20,003 nucleotides of DNA from a virus. Under the pieces are notes generated by a model, which had not been told where the DNA came from, did not search any database, and saw only the letters and a list, made by a program, of their open reading frames with translations. The stretch spans positions 1-20,003 of IMG/VR virus record IMGVR_UViG_3300025828_000266. One strand, written 5' to 3'. Position numbers and translations under genes: made by a program. This document shows positions 5,397 through 13,370 of this stretch, in pieces. The stretch's first letter is position 1; each line of letters starts with the position of its first letter.

Positions 5397-7705
5397 TGGC
5401 AACCAATCCATTTGAAGTAACAATACCGGAAGGTTTTATTGGCATTGAAAAAAAAGATGAAGATAAGATTTACGATGTAAAACCAAATGTTGAAGCTTTA
5501 TCAAAAAAAAGTAAAGAAGACGAAGTAAAAAAACAAACTGTTTTAGAAAGTGCTCCGGCAGGAGCAGAAGTAACTGATGTTACTTCACCTAGTACACAAG
5601 AAGCAGATTTACTAAGTGAAATGGAAACAACGATTGGTGGAACACCAGTAACAGATATTGAAGCTATTACAAGTGGAACAGCAACGCCTTTAATGGCCTC
5701 ACAAAAATCAAAAGGAACAATATTTGATAATGTAAACAATAATAATTATGATAATTACACGCAAAATGTTTCTACTACATCACCCAAATTAAAAAGTTTA
5801 GATATCTCTGGTTTTAAAGAAGAATTAAAAACTTCTGGAATGGGCCCTTTACTGTCAGCTGTAACAGGTGGCCCTTTTGGAGCAGTAACAGCATTTATTC
5901 CACTAATTGGCTATGGTATAAAACAAAACAAACAACGTAATGAGTTTTTAAAAGAATTTGGTGAAAAAGGATTTAGTGAAGAAATTTTAAAAAAAGAATA
6001 CGAGTGGGCGGGAAAAGCAAATAAAACTGGCTCACAATTTTTAAATTATGTTTTAGCGGATAGTTTTAATCCGGGGTATGCTTTAAAATACAATGCATAC
6101 GGCGGAAAAAATTTTGATGGTAATCATCATGACGCTTTACAAAAATTTATCAAAGATGGTGTTAATGAAGGATTCTTTAATCAAGATAGTATATTAAAAT
6201 TTGCATCACAGCGATACGCAATGAAAGCCGGTAGTGATAATTATTGGAAAGCTACAGCGGCACAAAAAGCATTAAAAGATTTAGGTTTTCAAATAAAGGG
6301 TAGACGAGCAATTGACTCTGCAGGTAATGAATATTTAGATGGTGTTTTAGTTAAAGCGACTACACAAGCTCCTACAACATCACCAACTCAACCAACAGAT
6401 ACAGGTGTTGAACAACCATCAAGAATAAAATTTGAGCAAGCGCAAGACCCTCAAACTGGGCAAACAACAGGGCCCGCAGGCGGTGGATTTATACCAACAC
6501 CAACACCAAGAACTGGGCCAGATTTAACTTTACGACAAGAAGGTGGCCCTATACCGGCAGACAATTTAGAATTAGTAAATGAACCACAAAAAGATATGTC
6601 GGGTGTTGCTGATGATGTACCTCGTAATTTAGATGAAGGTGATTTTGTTATTAATGCACCGGCTGTTATGCAAGCAGGCAGAGGCGATATAGAAAAAATG
6701 ATTAACAGTGCTGTAATTGAGTTACAACGTAAAGGTATAAAACTTGATTTTGGTCAAACAGCAGAAGATATAGATAAAGCAATTAATACATTAGTAAGTA
6801 ATGGCGAAGTTATTATTCCAAAAGTATTAGCAGAACAAATTGGCTATGACCGATTAGAAAAAATTAATAATCGTGGAAAAGAAAAAGTAAAGGAATTAGA
6901 TGCACAACAAGAACAGATGGCTCAGCAAAGTCCTACTATGCAACAGCCTGTTATGGCTCAGCTTGGGGGAGCAGTAGGCAATATTCCAAATCCATATGAA
7001 CAACAAAATGGTTTTATGGGTATTGCCGAACAAATGCCAACATCAAAATTTTTAACACAAACACAAGTGGGTCAAAATATAATGCAACCTACGCAACAAA
7101 TGCAAGAGGGTGGTGATAAAATTGAGATAAAAAAAAAGCCTTCAATAACCAAATTAGAATTAGTTCGTAATAGTTTAAATAGTCAAGACGATATTGCATC
7201 ATTAAGACAAGAAGCAATAGCAGGTATATTAGGTAACGTTGCTGTTGAAACAGGGGATACCTTTGATTATCGTACACAACAAAGAGGCGGCCCGGGACAA
7301 GGTTTATTTCAATTTGAAGGTGGTCATTTGAGAGCATATGAAGACTATAAAAGAAAAAATATGCTACAACCATCTATTAATGCCCAAGTACGATACATGT
7401 TAGATAACATTTATAATGGTGTTGGTTTTGATATTGGAATAGCAAATAGAAAAAAATTACAAGAAGTATTTGAAGAAGGAACAACAGAACAAGTAGCAGA
7501 TTCTTTTGCAAAACTTTTTGAACGACCAAAAAACGAAACAGCTCAGTATGATAAAAGAATACAAAGAGCTAAAGAAATTTATGATAGTTTATTTAGACCT
7601 TCACCACAAAAGTCTTTTAAATTAAATCAAACAAAAGAACAAGCAATGCAAGACATTGATACCATGGAACCTGTTTATGACACAGGTATGATGGCACAAC
7701 AATAA
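5396..7705 (+). CDS. Large virion protein with C-terminal tail-lysozyme domain
   Basis: A 769-residue multidomain protein. Residues 1-145 are acidic and low in complexity. About 148-175 is a hydrophobic glycine-rich stretch that could enter a membrane. About 320-395 is a Pro/Thr/Gln linker. About 415-490 contains DEGDFVINAP and GRGDIEKMI, a block typical of marine phage virion proteins. From about 582 to the end lies a phage tail-lysozyme-like domain: AGILGN, then VETGDTFDY with candidate catalytic Glu618, then GLFQFEGG and QVRYMLDN. The lysozyme part would cut peptidoglycan during DNA entry. It is probably an ejected or tail-associated protein. It starts in a TAATG overlap with the overprinted gene. 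The lysozyme call is good; its virion location is inferred. Confidence 0.8.
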   Translation: MATNPFEVTIPEGFIGIEKKDEDKIYDVKPNVEALSKKSKEDEVKKQTVLESAPAGAEVTDVTSPSTQEADLLSEMETTIGGTPVTDIEAITSGTATPLMASQKSKGTIFDNVNNNNYDNYTQNVSTTSPKLKSLDISGFKEELKTSGMGPLLSAVTGGPFGAVTAFIPLIGYGIKQNKQRNEFLKEFGEKGFSEEILKKEYEWAGKANKTGSQFLNYVLADSFNPGYALKYNAYGGKNFDGNHHDALQKFIKDGVNEGFFNQDSILKFASQRYAMKAGSDNYWKATAAQKALKDLGFQIKGRRAIDSAGNEYLDGVLVKATTQAPTTSPTQPTDTGVEQPSRIKFEQAQDPQTGQTTGPAGGGFIPTPTPRTGPDLTLRQEGGPIPADNLELVNEPQKDMSGVADDVPRNLDEGDFVINAPAVMQAGRGDIEKMINSAVIELQRKGIKLDFGQTAEDIDKAINTLVSNGEVIIPKVLAEQIGYDRLEKINNRGKEKVKELDAQQEQMAQQSPTMQQPVMAQLGGAVGNIPNPYEQQNGFMGIAEQMPTSKFLTQTQVGQNIMQPTQQMQEGGDKIEIKKKPSITKLELVRNSLNSQDDIASLRQEAIAGILGNVAVETGDTFDYRTQQRGGPGQGLFQFEGGHLRAYEDYKRKNMLQPSINAQVRYMLDNIYNGVGFDIGIANRKKLQEVFEEGTTEQVADSFAKLFERPKNETAQYDKRIQRAKEIYDSLFRPSPQKSFKLNQTKEQAMQDIDTMEPVYDTGMMAQQ

Positions 7706-7816
7706 GAGTTTCTAACTACTCGCCGGTAGTTAGCTGTTAGGCAACTCACAATTACGTGACCCCTAAGTTAATGACAACCGTGGCTACTCGTTTATACGAC
7801 CCCACAAGGAGGAAAA
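7706..7816 (+). promoter_or_regulatory. Structured leader before the scaffold-capsid genes
   Basis: This 111-base gap is the longest in the coding part of module 1. It contains a perfect 8-bp hairpin (CTAACTAC 7712-7719, loop TCGCCG, GTAGTTAG 7726-7733). Next comes a weaker stem, TTAGG 7737-7741 with CCTAA 7762-7766, enclosing TCAC/GTGA (7746-7749, 7756-7759). Last is TCGT/ACGA (7788-7791, 7796-7799) just before the Shine-Dalgarno AAGGAGG at 7806-7812. No U-run follows, so a simple terminator is unlikely. It may be an RNA processing site or translation-control leader that raises capsid output. This is inference. Confidence 0.5.
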
Positions 7817-8683
7817 ATGGCAAAGACAGACGATAATACTCAAATCGCTGATAATGAAAATCTTATACCGGAACCGACTCCCTATAAAGGACAGTACCGA
7901 AAAGATGTTTACAAGGAAGAACCAGAACAAAAAACCGAAGAGCAAGACACTTCTGTAGAAGAAGCTACTCAAATGCAAACTGGATTTATGTCTGGAAAAA
8001 GTGCAGAGAAACCACAGCACGATTTCAAAAAACGTTATGATGATTTAAAATCTCATTATGACAGAAAGCAGTCTGAAAATAAGCAAAAAATAGAAGAACT
8101 GGAAGCTAAATTAAAAGTAGCGGCAGAACCTCAATTTAAGCCAAGTAAGTCTGATGATGAACTTAAAACATTTAGAGAAAAATATCCAGATGTTTATGGT
8201 GTGGTAGAAACAGTTGCGCATAAGCAAGCAGACGCTAAAGTACAATCACTACAGTCTGAAATTGATAAATTAAGACAACGTGAAAGTGAATTAGTTGTTC
8301 AATCAGCTTATAAAGAACTGACAAATGCACATCCCGATTTTGCTGAATTAAAAGATACATCAGAATTTAATGAATGGTTACAAACACAACCATCTTCAAT
8401 AAGTGATGGTGTTATCAAAAATAATGTAGATTCAAAATGGGCTATCCGAGTTGTAGACCTTTATAAAGCAGACGCAGGTATTTCTAAGTCAAAATCCAAA
8501 TCAAAATCAGCGGCCGAGGCTGTTACAAAAACAACTTCTAGAGCTGTTAATGTAGACAACAAGGACGGGAAAAAGATTTGGAAGGCTTCGGATATTCAAA
8601 AGTTAAAACCTTGGGAGTATGCGAAAGTCGAACAAGAAATAGACTTAGCATTACGCGAAGGGCGTGTAATGCAAGACACATAA
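7817..8683 (+). CDS. Capsid scaffolding protein
   Basis: A 288-residue, highly charged, mostly helical protein placed immediately before the major capsid gene, the typical scaffold position. The first 60 residues are acidic and probably disordered. About 72-180 is a coiled-coil-like stretch rich in K, E and Q. A serine-lysine repeat (SKSKSKSKS, about 219-227) follows. The C-terminal WKASDIQKLKPWEYAKVEQE and its following helix resemble the coat-binding end of marine phage scaffolds. It would direct procapsid shell assembly and then leave the head. No protease motif is seen. The Shine-Dalgarno is very strong (AAGGAGG), matching the need for many copies. Confidence 0.82.
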   Translation: MAKTDDNTQIADNENLIPEPTPYKGQYRKDVYKEEPEQKTEEQDTSVEEATQMQTGFMSGKSAEKPQHDFKKRYDDLKSHYDRKQSENKQKIEELEAKLKVAAEPQFKPSKSDDELKTFREKYPDVYGVVETVAHKQADAKVQSLQSEIDKLRQRESELVVQSAYKELTNAHPDFAELKDTSEFNEWLQTQPSSISDGVIKNNVDSKWAIRVVDLYKADAGISKSKSKSKSAAEAVTKTTSRAVNVDNKDGKKIWKASDIQKLKPWEYAKVEQEIDLALREGRVMQDT

Positions 8684-8707
8684 TTAACCTAATTTTAGGA
8701 GGCTAAA

Positions 8708-9622
8708 ATGGCATTTAATAGTGCAACAGGTTATGGAAACTTATCGCAAGGTAATTTCGTACCTGAAATATATAGCCAAAAAGTATTAAAATTTTTCCGT
8801 AGGTCATCAGTTGTAGAAGACATAACTAATACAGACTACTACGGCGAAATTGAAAATTTTGGCGATACAGTAAGAGTCATCAACGAGCCAACAATTACTG
8901 TATCTTCTTACTCAAGAGGCTCTGTAATTAATACTCAAAACTTGGATGACAACCAATTCACGCTAACAGTTGATACTGCTAACGCGTTTGCTTTCAAAAT
9001 CGATGATATCGAAGAAAGACAATCTCACCTTAACTTTGAAGCATTAGCAACCTCTTCAGGTGCTTATTCGCTTAAAAGAAAATATGATAGAGATGTCTTA
9101 GAAGCAATTCAAGGCGCATCTAGCATTAGCACTGGTACAGCGGTAACTCCATCTGGCGCAACTGCGGGTGACACTGTTGTTGATATGATTGCTGAAGCAG
9201 GCAGAATATTAGACGACAATGAAGTTCCAGAAGAAGGAAGATGGATGGTTGCACCACCTAAGTTATATGAAGTATTAAAGACAGCAGGTTCTAAGTTTTT
9301 AGAAGTACAAGTAACTGGTATGGCAGAATCACCATTATTAAATGGTAAAGTTCTACCGGGCCCGGTACATGGCTTTAATCTTTATAAATCAACTGCATTA
9401 AATCTAACTGGTACAGATATTATTACAGCAACTGGAACATCAAACCAGTTCAAAATATTATTTGGTCATATCTCTTCAGTAGCTACTGCTTCGCACATTG
9501 CGAAAACAGAAGTTGTAAGAGATACTGATTCTTTTGCAGATATAATCAGAGGATTACACGTTTATGGTGAAAAAGTTTTAAGACCAGAAGCGATTGTAAG
9601 AACTCTAGCAACAATGGCGTAA
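8708..9622 (+). CDS. Major capsid protein
   Basis: A 304-residue protein that would build the icosahedral shell, most likely in the HK97 fold. Evidence is size, position directly after the scaffold, and family-like features. These are an N-terminal segment FVPEIYSQKVLKFFRRSSVV, the beta-rich GDTVRV, NAFAFKIDDIE with a following helix, and a late stretch MVAPPKLYEVL typical of this kind of coat protein. AGGAGG lies at 8697-8702, six bases before the ATG. Codons ending in C are commoner here than in flanking genes, as expected for a highly expressed gene. No capsid gene of module 2 is inside the window. Confidence 0.88.
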   Translation: MAFNSATGYGNLSQGNFVPEIYSQKVLKFFRRSSVVEDITNTDYYGEIENFGDTVRVINEPTITVSSYSRGSVINTQNLDDNQFTLTVDTANAFAFKIDDIEERQSHLNFEALATSSGAYSLKRKYDRDVLEAIQGASSISTGTAVTPSGATAGDTVVDMIAEAGRILDDNEVPEEGRWMVAPPKLYEVLKTAGSKFLEVQVTGMAESPLLNGKVLPGPVHGFNLYKSTALNLTGTDIITATGTSNQFKILFGHISSVATASHIAKTEVVRDTDSFADIIRGLHVYGEKVLRPEAIVRTLATMA

Positions 9623-9637
9623 GGGAGGACATAGAAA

Positions 9638-10132
9638 ATGGCAACATATAATGTAACTGGGCCGGGAGGTACTACTGGTCATCCATCGAATGTACGTAGA
9701 CCTTACCTAATTGAAAACACAATTGACATCTCAGCAATCAATGGTGATACAGGAGCCGCAAGTGCCGATGTATTACAAGCTATTGATATTCCTGCTGAAT
9801 CATTATGTCTAGCCGCAGGTAATGAAGTATTAACTGCAGGTTCATCATCAGTAACTTATGATATAGGTTTTGGTGGAGACCCGGACAGATGGGTAGATGG
9901 AGATACAAATGCAGTAGGTTATGGTGCTTTAAGAACTGTAACTGATAATGCAACAACAGCTTTACCTTTTGGTAATGCAGTTGTATTTGGTTCTGCTGAT
10001 ACTATTGATGTAACAATCGGTGGTGCAACAGATTCTGCAGGTAAAATTAGAGTATGGGCTATATTAGTTGACATATCTGGTGTAGAAGAAAGTGATTTAA
10101 ACACTGATTCTCAACACGATACAGCAGTATAA
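9638..10132 (+). CDS. Probable head accessory or decoration protein
   Basis: A 164-residue protein right after the major capsid gene, with its own strong ribosome site (AGGGAGGA, 9622-9629). It is rich in Gly, Thr, Ala and Val, low in Lys, with alternating beta-type patterns (LQAIDIPAESL, SVTYDIGFGG, IRVWAILVDI) and an acidic C-terminus. Proteins of this make-up next to the coat gene in marine phages are virion components, possibly shell decoration. A terminator follows at once, closing the capsid group. I see no motif giving a specific function. Confidence 0.65.
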   Translation: MATYNVTGPGGTTGHPSNVRRPYLIENTIDISAINGDTGAASADVLQAIDIPAESLCLAAGNEVLTAGSSSVTYDIGFGGDPDRWVDGDTNAVGYGALRTVTDNATTALPFGNAVVFGSADTIDVTIGGATDSAGKIRVWAILVDISGVEESDLNTDSQHDTAV

Positions 10133-10147
10133 TTAGTATTCAATACA

Positions 10148-10168
10148 GGGGGCTTATTAGCCCCCTTT
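10148..10168 (+). terminator. Rho-independent terminator after the capsid genes
   Basis: GGGGGCT at 10148-10154 pairs perfectly with AGCCCCC at 10159-10165 around the loop TATT, and TTTAT follows. This is a 7-bp, GC-rich stem between the head accessory gene and the small-gene cassette. It should lower transcription into the cassette and module 2, though the short T tract suggests partial read-through. Confidence 0.85.
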
Positions 10169-10196
10169 ATCATACAAACTAAATAAAGGAAACAAA

Positions 10197-10385
10197 ATGG
10201 CAGTATATAATTTGACAAAAAAACAAAAGGGAGTTTCCGGACAAAGAATAACATCACTTGATGGTGGTGATTCATTAGTAATGAAAATACAAGAACAACG
10301 AATAGAAAAATTAGAAAAACAATTAGACGAAATAAAAAATTTATTATTAAAACAAAATAATGAAAAAGATACACAAAAATCCTAA
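10197..10385 (+). CDS. Small coiled-coil protein
   Basis: A 62-residue protein. The N-terminal half is polar with glycines (SLDGGDSL). The C-terminal half, from about residue 28, is a regular heptad-like helix (EKLEKQLDEIKNLLLKQ), so it probably forms a coiled-coil oligomer. AAGGAAA precedes the start. It is the first gene after the terminator, and its end overlaps the next gene by 26 bases. I do not recognise a function. Confidence 0.65.
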   Translation: MAVYNLTKKQKGVSGQRITSLDGGDSLVMKIQEQRIEKLEKQLDEIKNLLLKQNNEKDTQKS

Positions 10386-10638
10386 AGGAGGTTTATCAGC
10401 GGCAGGTCGCGCTTACTTTAAAAGAAAAGAAGGTGCTAATTTAAAACCCCCAGTTAAAAAAGGTGTTAATCCACGAAGAATTTCATTTGCCGCGAGATTT
10501 GCAGGAATGAAAGGCCCTATGAAAGATGAAAAGGGTCGCCCAACACGAAAGGCACTAGCCCTTAGAGCATGGGGATTCCGCTCACCAGAATCTGCTCGTA
10601 ATTTTGCAAATAGACATAAAAAAAAGAAAGGAAAATAA
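10360..10638 (+). CDS. Small basic phage protein, NPKGGLSAAGR family
   Basis: A 92-residue very basic protein. The motif NPKGGLSAAGRAYFKRKEG, followed by NLKPPV and then RRISFAARFAGMKGPM, is a pattern I recall from small proteins of T4-like and other marine phages (a domain of unknown function). The C-terminal WGFRSPESARNFANRHKKKK is arginine- and lysine-rich. Such proteins could bind DNA or RNA, perhaps packaged with the genome; that is inference. AAAGGAGG occurs inside the gene at about 10384, not as its ribosome site. Confidence 0.75.
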   Translation: MKKIHKNPKGGLSAAGRAYFKRKEGANLKPPVKKGVNPRRISFAARFAGMKGPMKDEKGRPTRKALALRAWGFRSPESARNFANRHKKKKGK

Positions 10639-10640
10639 TT

Positions 10641-10748
10641 ATGCCAATATGTAGTATATGTGAACACGAATGTCATTGTTCAAATGGCGGCTCTTGCCTC
10701 GGTGGTATATGCCATTGTGGAGATTGCCAACATAAAGAAGAAGCATAA
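10641..10748 (+). CDS. Cysteine-rich metal-binding-like miniprotein
   Basis: A 35-residue protein with eight cysteines (4, 7, 11, 13, 19, 24, 26, 29) and histidines at 9, 12, 25 and 31. The pattern CxxC...CHC...CxxxxCHCxxC, with a glycine-rich centre (GGSCLGG), suggests two zinc or other metal sites, much like a tiny metallothionein or zinc knuckle. It is separated from its neighbours by only two bases on each side, as expected for a real operon member, and contrasts with the lysine-rich proteins around it. Function unknown. Confidence 0.7.
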   Translation: MPICSICEHECHCSNGGSCLGGICHCGDCQHKEEA

Positions 10749-10750
10749 TT

Positions 10751-10921
10751 ATGCCACTTAAAAAAGGAAAGTCACAAAAAGCTATTTCGGCTAATATCCG
10801 TAAGATGAAAAAAGAGGGTAAAAAGCCAATGAAACAAATCATTGCTATTGCTTTGACAATATCGGGTAAAACAAAACCAAAGAAGAAAAAAGATGGCCGT
10901 AAGAAAAAAACAAAAAAGTAG
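10751..10921 (+). CDS. Small lysine-rich protein of the MPLKKGKS family
   Basis: A 56-residue protein beginning [19 protein letters not shown], followed by [12 protein letters not shown] and a lysine-only tail. This is a very widespread small protein of marine phages and some bacteria (a DUF family, I believe DUF6496, not checked). Pattern: basic N-terminus, one helix with AIAL, then a highly basic end. It probably binds nucleic acid. It overlaps the next gene by 29 bases. Confidence 0.75.
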   Translation: MPLKKGKSQKAISANIRKMKKEGKKPMKQIIAIALTISGKTKPKKKKDGRKKKTKK

Positions 10922-11084
10922 TGTAAACAAAGCAGGTAATTATACCAAACCAAGTTTACGAAAAAAAATATTTCAACGTATTAAAGGACAGGCATCACAT
11001 GGTACAGCCGCAGGTAAGTGGTCAGCAAGAAAAGCCCAAGCATTAGCTAAAGCTTATAAAAAAGCAGGCGGAGGATATAAGTGA
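10893..11084 (+). CDS. Small basic protein, [13 protein letters not shown] family
   Basis: A 63-residue protein of about one third Lys plus Arg. It shows [20 protein letters not shown], then [19 protein letters not shown] and a glycine-rich end AGGGYK, a pattern I recall from marine myovirus and podovirus genomes. No function is established. It starts inside the preceding gene and ends in a GTGA overlap with the following one, so translation is probably coupled. Confidence 0.72.
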   Translation: MAVRKKQKSSVNKAGNYTKPSLRKKIFQRIKGQASHGTAAGKWSARKAQALAKAYKKAGGGYK

Positions 11085-11863
11085 GTATTACTCATTATCC
11101 TACTATTATTAGTAATGTTAGTGGTAGTGAAGCAGGGTATCCTTTTTATTTAGAAGTAGCTCAAGGTAAAATTCCCGGGCATTCTCTGCTTAATAAGTTT
11201 GGATACAATCCATCTATAGGAAGTCTTAGCTTTGAAACTATTTGGGAAACAGGGGATAATTATCCTTGGCAAACAAGTGCCGTAACTGTTGATGTTGTTA
11301 GTGATGATGCTAATGATGTTCACACTACTGGCTCTGGTGCTAGAACTTTAAGAATACAAGGATTAGATGGTTCTTATAATTTAGCTGAAGAAACTGTTAA
11401 TTTAAACGGTACAAGTACAGTTACAACTACGCAAACTTTTTTAAGAGTATTTAGAATGTCTGTTGAAACAGCAGGGTCTTCTGGAAATAATGAAGGAACA
11501 ATCACTGTAACCTATACAGGTGGTTCTGATGTAGCCGCAACTGTATCTGCAGGTAGAGGTCAAACATTAATGTGTTTATATACGATTCCTGCTAACTATA
11601 CGGGTTATTTACTATCAATCAATATTTCATCTGGTAAAGACCAAGAAATGGATTTTAAATTTATACAAAGAGACAATACTATTACAAATGCCGCATTTCA
11701 GACTAAGCAATTTTTAAATGTTAGAGGTGGTCAAACAACAGTTATATTTAATGCAATTAATGTAATATCAGAAAAATCTGATATTTATATATCTGGAAAG
11801 GCAAGTTCTACCTCTTCTTCTTCTGCTTCATTTGATTTATTATTAGTACAGGATGGCTATTAA
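11081..11863 (+). CDS. Beta-rich virion-like protein
   Basis: A 260-residue protein with the Thr/Ser/Val-rich composition of phage structural proteins. An N-terminal domain (about 1-150) is beta-rich. A second part (about 155-260) contains TIPANYTGYLLSI, KDQEMDFKFIQRDN and a serine run before the C-terminal FDLLLVQDGY. A related TVPNNY element opens the next gene, so the two may share a fold. The start is GTG with GGAGG at 11070-11074; the stop overlaps the next ATG. Role as head fibre, decoration or tail-associated protein is open. There is no signal peptide. Confidence 0.65.
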   Translation: MSITHYPTIISNVSGSEAGYPFYLEVAQGKIPGHSLLNKFGYNPSIGSLSFETIWETGDNYPWQTSAVTVDVVSDDANDVHTTGSGARTLRIQGLDGSYNLAEETVNLNGTSTVTTTQTFLRVFRMSVETAGSSGNNEGTITVTYTGGSDVAATVSAGRGQTLMCLYTIPANYTGYLLSINISSGKDQEMDFKFIQRDNTITNAAFQTKQFLNVRGGQTTVIFNAINVISEKSDIYISGKASSTSSSSASFDLLLVQDGY

Positions 11864-12198
11864 TGTCAACAAAAAATAGAACAGTAGCTTTAGAATTAGG
11901 AACATCTAATAGTGATATCTATACAGTTCCTAATAACTATGAAACACAAGTTAAAAGTATTTTTATTAGTAACTTAACAGGTAATCAAGTAACTTTTAGT
12001 TTAGATTGGTATGATAGTTCGACAACAACTTATTATACTATTACGGAAGCAACTAAGCTATTACCAAATGCTATAATACAAATTACAGAATCTTTATGGT
12101 TAGAAGAAGCAGATAAGATAAGAGGTTTAGCTAGTGCTACCAGTTCTGTTAGTATTAGTATCAATGTAGAAGAAGATTATATACCGAGGCAAATCTAA
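11863..12198 (+). CDS. Small beta-rich virion-like protein
   Basis: A 111-residue protein, mostly predicted beta strand, with IYTVPNNYETQVKSIFISN near residue 20, then VTFSLDWYDSS and an acidic C-terminus SISINVEEDYIP. It looks like a single jelly-roll-like or Ig-like domain of the kind seen in phage head or neck accessory proteins. It begins in a TAATG overlap with the related upstream gene, suggesting matched production. Function is inferred only from composition and context. Confidence 0.62.
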   Translation: MSTKNRTVALELGTSNSDIYTVPNNYETQVKSIFISNLTGNQVTFSLDWYDSSTTTYYTITEATKLLPNAIIQITESLWLEEADKIRGLASATSSVSISINVEEDYIPRQI

Positions 12199-12251
12199 TG
12201 GCTTTAGCTAAATTACAAAAAATTTTACAAACAGGAGGGACATATAGATAA
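12198..12251 (+). CDS. Very short coupled ORF (17 codons)
   Basis: MALAKLQKILQTGGTYR starts at the ATG overlapping the previous stop (TAATG) and itself ends in a TAATG with the next gene. The sequence ACAGGAGGG inside it supplies the Shine-Dalgarno of the next gene. It may be a genuine microprotein or simply a translational bridge that keeps ribosomes on the message. No evidence beyond the junctions. Confidence 0.35.
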   Translation: MALAKLQKILQTGGTYR

Positions 12252-12391
12252 TGCCTTTTAAAAAATATTCACCAAAACAAAAAAAACTAGCAAGAGTTGC
12301 ATCACCAAGAGATAAAATAACTGGTGCGGACTTTAAAGTATTAAAAAGAAAACCAAAAAATGGCACTAGCAAAAAGTCAAAGAAGTCTTAA
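12251..12391 (+). CDS. Small basic protein, MPFKKYSPKQKKLARVA family
   Basis: A 46-residue lysine-rich protein beginning MPFKKYSPKQKKLARVASPR, followed by DKITGADFKVLK and a Lys/Ser tail. I recall this opening from small open reading frames of many marine phages; no function is known. AGGAGGG at 12234-12240 is a good ribosome site. It overlaps the next gene by 32 bases. Confidence 0.68.
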   Translation: MPFKKYSPKQKKLARVASPRDKITGADFKVLKRKPKNGTSKKSKKS

Positions 12392-12608
12392 AGCTTGGGG
12401 TAAACAAAAGTGGCGAACGAAGTCTGGAAAGAAGTCAAGCGATACTGGAGAAAGATATCTACCCGAAAAAGCAATCAAGTCACTGACATCTGCAGAGTAT
12501 GCGGCAACGACAAAAGCAAAGCGAAAAGGAACAAAAAAGGGCAAACAATTTGTGAAGCAACCGAAAAAGATTGCAAAGAAAGTAAAACAATATAGGAGTT
12601 TTTCATAA
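12360..12608 (+). CDS. Small basic protein with WGKQKWRTKSGKKS motif
   Basis: An 82-residue protein with LKAWGKQKWRTKSGKKS, then TGERYLPEKAIKSL, then SAEYAATTKAKRKGTKKGKQ. This is a recognisable small family of unknown function in phages and some bacteria (I believe DUF5872, not checked). Nearly one third of residues are Lys or Arg. It starts inside the preceding gene and ends in a TAATG junction. An alternative frame inside it (12410-12595) is a shadow. Confidence 0.75.
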   Translation: MALAKSQRSLKAWGKQKWRTKSGKKSSDTGERYLPEKAIKSLTSAEYAATTKAKRKGTKKGKQFVKQPKKIAKKVKQYRSFS

Positions 12609-12775
12609 TGGGTAAAGGCGTAAAACATTATACAAAAGATGGAAAAGAATTTAAAGGGGCATATCATAAAATGCCTAACGGTAAATTACACAGTGGTAAA
12701 ACACATAGTAAAACAAGTAAGCCTTTATTTCATTTTAAAGAGTTAAGCAAATCAGCACAAAAAAAAGCAAAATGA
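12608..12775 (+). CDS. Small basic protein, MGKGVKHYTKDGKE family
   Basis: A 55-residue protein, MGKGVKHYTKDGKEFKGAYH, then KMPNGKLHSGKTHSKTSK and FHFKELSKSA. A short family seen in marine phage genomes, with histidines and lysines at regular spacing; function unknown. It starts at a TAATG junction and ends at ATGA with the next gene, so the three neighbouring reading frames are coupled. Confidence 0.7.
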   Translation: MGKGVKHYTKDGKEFKGAYHKMPNGKLHSGKTHSKTSKPLFHFKELSKSAQKKAK

Positions 12776-13080
12776 AAAAGAAAGATTCTAGATTAGAGCG
12801 TGCCGGGGTAAGCGGTTATAACAAACCAAAACGTTTAAATGATGGAAGTGGTAAATCACATATTGTTGTTGCTAAAGAAGGTGACAAAATTAAAACCATT
12901 AGATTTGGACAAGCAGGGGTAAAAACTAATCAAACAGCAGGTCAACGAAAAGCTTTTAAATCTAGACATGCAAAAAATATTGCTAAGGGAAAAATGTCTG
13001 CAGCTTGGTGGGCAGATAAAGTAAAGTGGAGCCCAAGCAAAACTAAATCGCCATCTAAAAAATGGGTGAAAGGGTCTTAA
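12772..13080 (+). CDS. Small basic protein with KSHIVVAKEGDKIKTIRFGQ motif
   Basis: A 102-residue basic protein. DSRLERAGVSGYNKPKR opens it, then KSHIVVAKEGDKIKTIRFGQ, then a helix-rich region FKSRHAKNIAKGKMSAAWWAD and a Lys/Ser tail. The central and C-terminal motifs are widespread in T4-like cyanophage and other marine phage proteins of unknown function. A nucleic-acid-binding role is plausible from charge. Its stop overlaps the following ATG as TAATG. Confidence 0.74.
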   Translation: MKKKDSRLERAGVSGYNKPKRLNDGSGKSHIVVAKEGDKIKTIRFGQAGVKTNQTAGQRKAFKSRHAKNIAKGKMSAAWWADKVKWSPSKTKSPSKKWVKGS

Positions 13081-13370
13081 TGCCATTATACGAATATGAA
13101 AATAAAAAGACTGGTAAAAAATGGACAGAACATTTACCAATACACAAAAGAAACTTTCCTTGTCGTAATCCTTTTGTTAGACGAGTTATATCAGCTCCTA
13201 ACTTATCTATTATATCAGATGTGGGTGGAAAAGAAGATAAGGCAAGAGAACAAATAATGCAAGCAGCAGAAAAAGGTTATGAAGAACGTGAAAAAGACAA
13301 AACAATTAAAACGCCAAACTGGTCAAAAGAAAGAAGAGAAAAAAGCAAACAAAAACGACGTTGGTTTTAA
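13080..13370 (+). CDS. FmdB-like small protein without zinc cysteines
   Basis: A 96-residue protein opening MPLYEYENKKTGKKWTEHLP. That is the start of FmdB-type zinc-ribbon proteins, but where those have CxxC this one has NKKTGK; only one cysteine remains (about residue 29). A short stretch RRVISAPNLSIISD matches the 'P-P' loop of phage relatives. The C-terminal third is highly charged (KERREKSKQKRR). The start at 13080 is chosen because it forms TAATG with the previous stop; an in-frame ATG at 13062 is less likely. Function unknown. Confidence 0.66.
   Translation: MPLYEYENKKTGKKWTEHLPIHKRNFPCRNPFVRRVISAPNLSIISDVGGKEDKAREQIMQAAEKGYEEREKDKTIKTPNWSKERREKSKQKRRWF

Noticed and set aside
12410-12595. 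Alternative-frame protein with CRVCGN motif
   Set aside because: Lies wholly inside the conserved basic gene at 12360, starts with GTG without a ribosome site, and reads as a shadow of lysine-rich codons.
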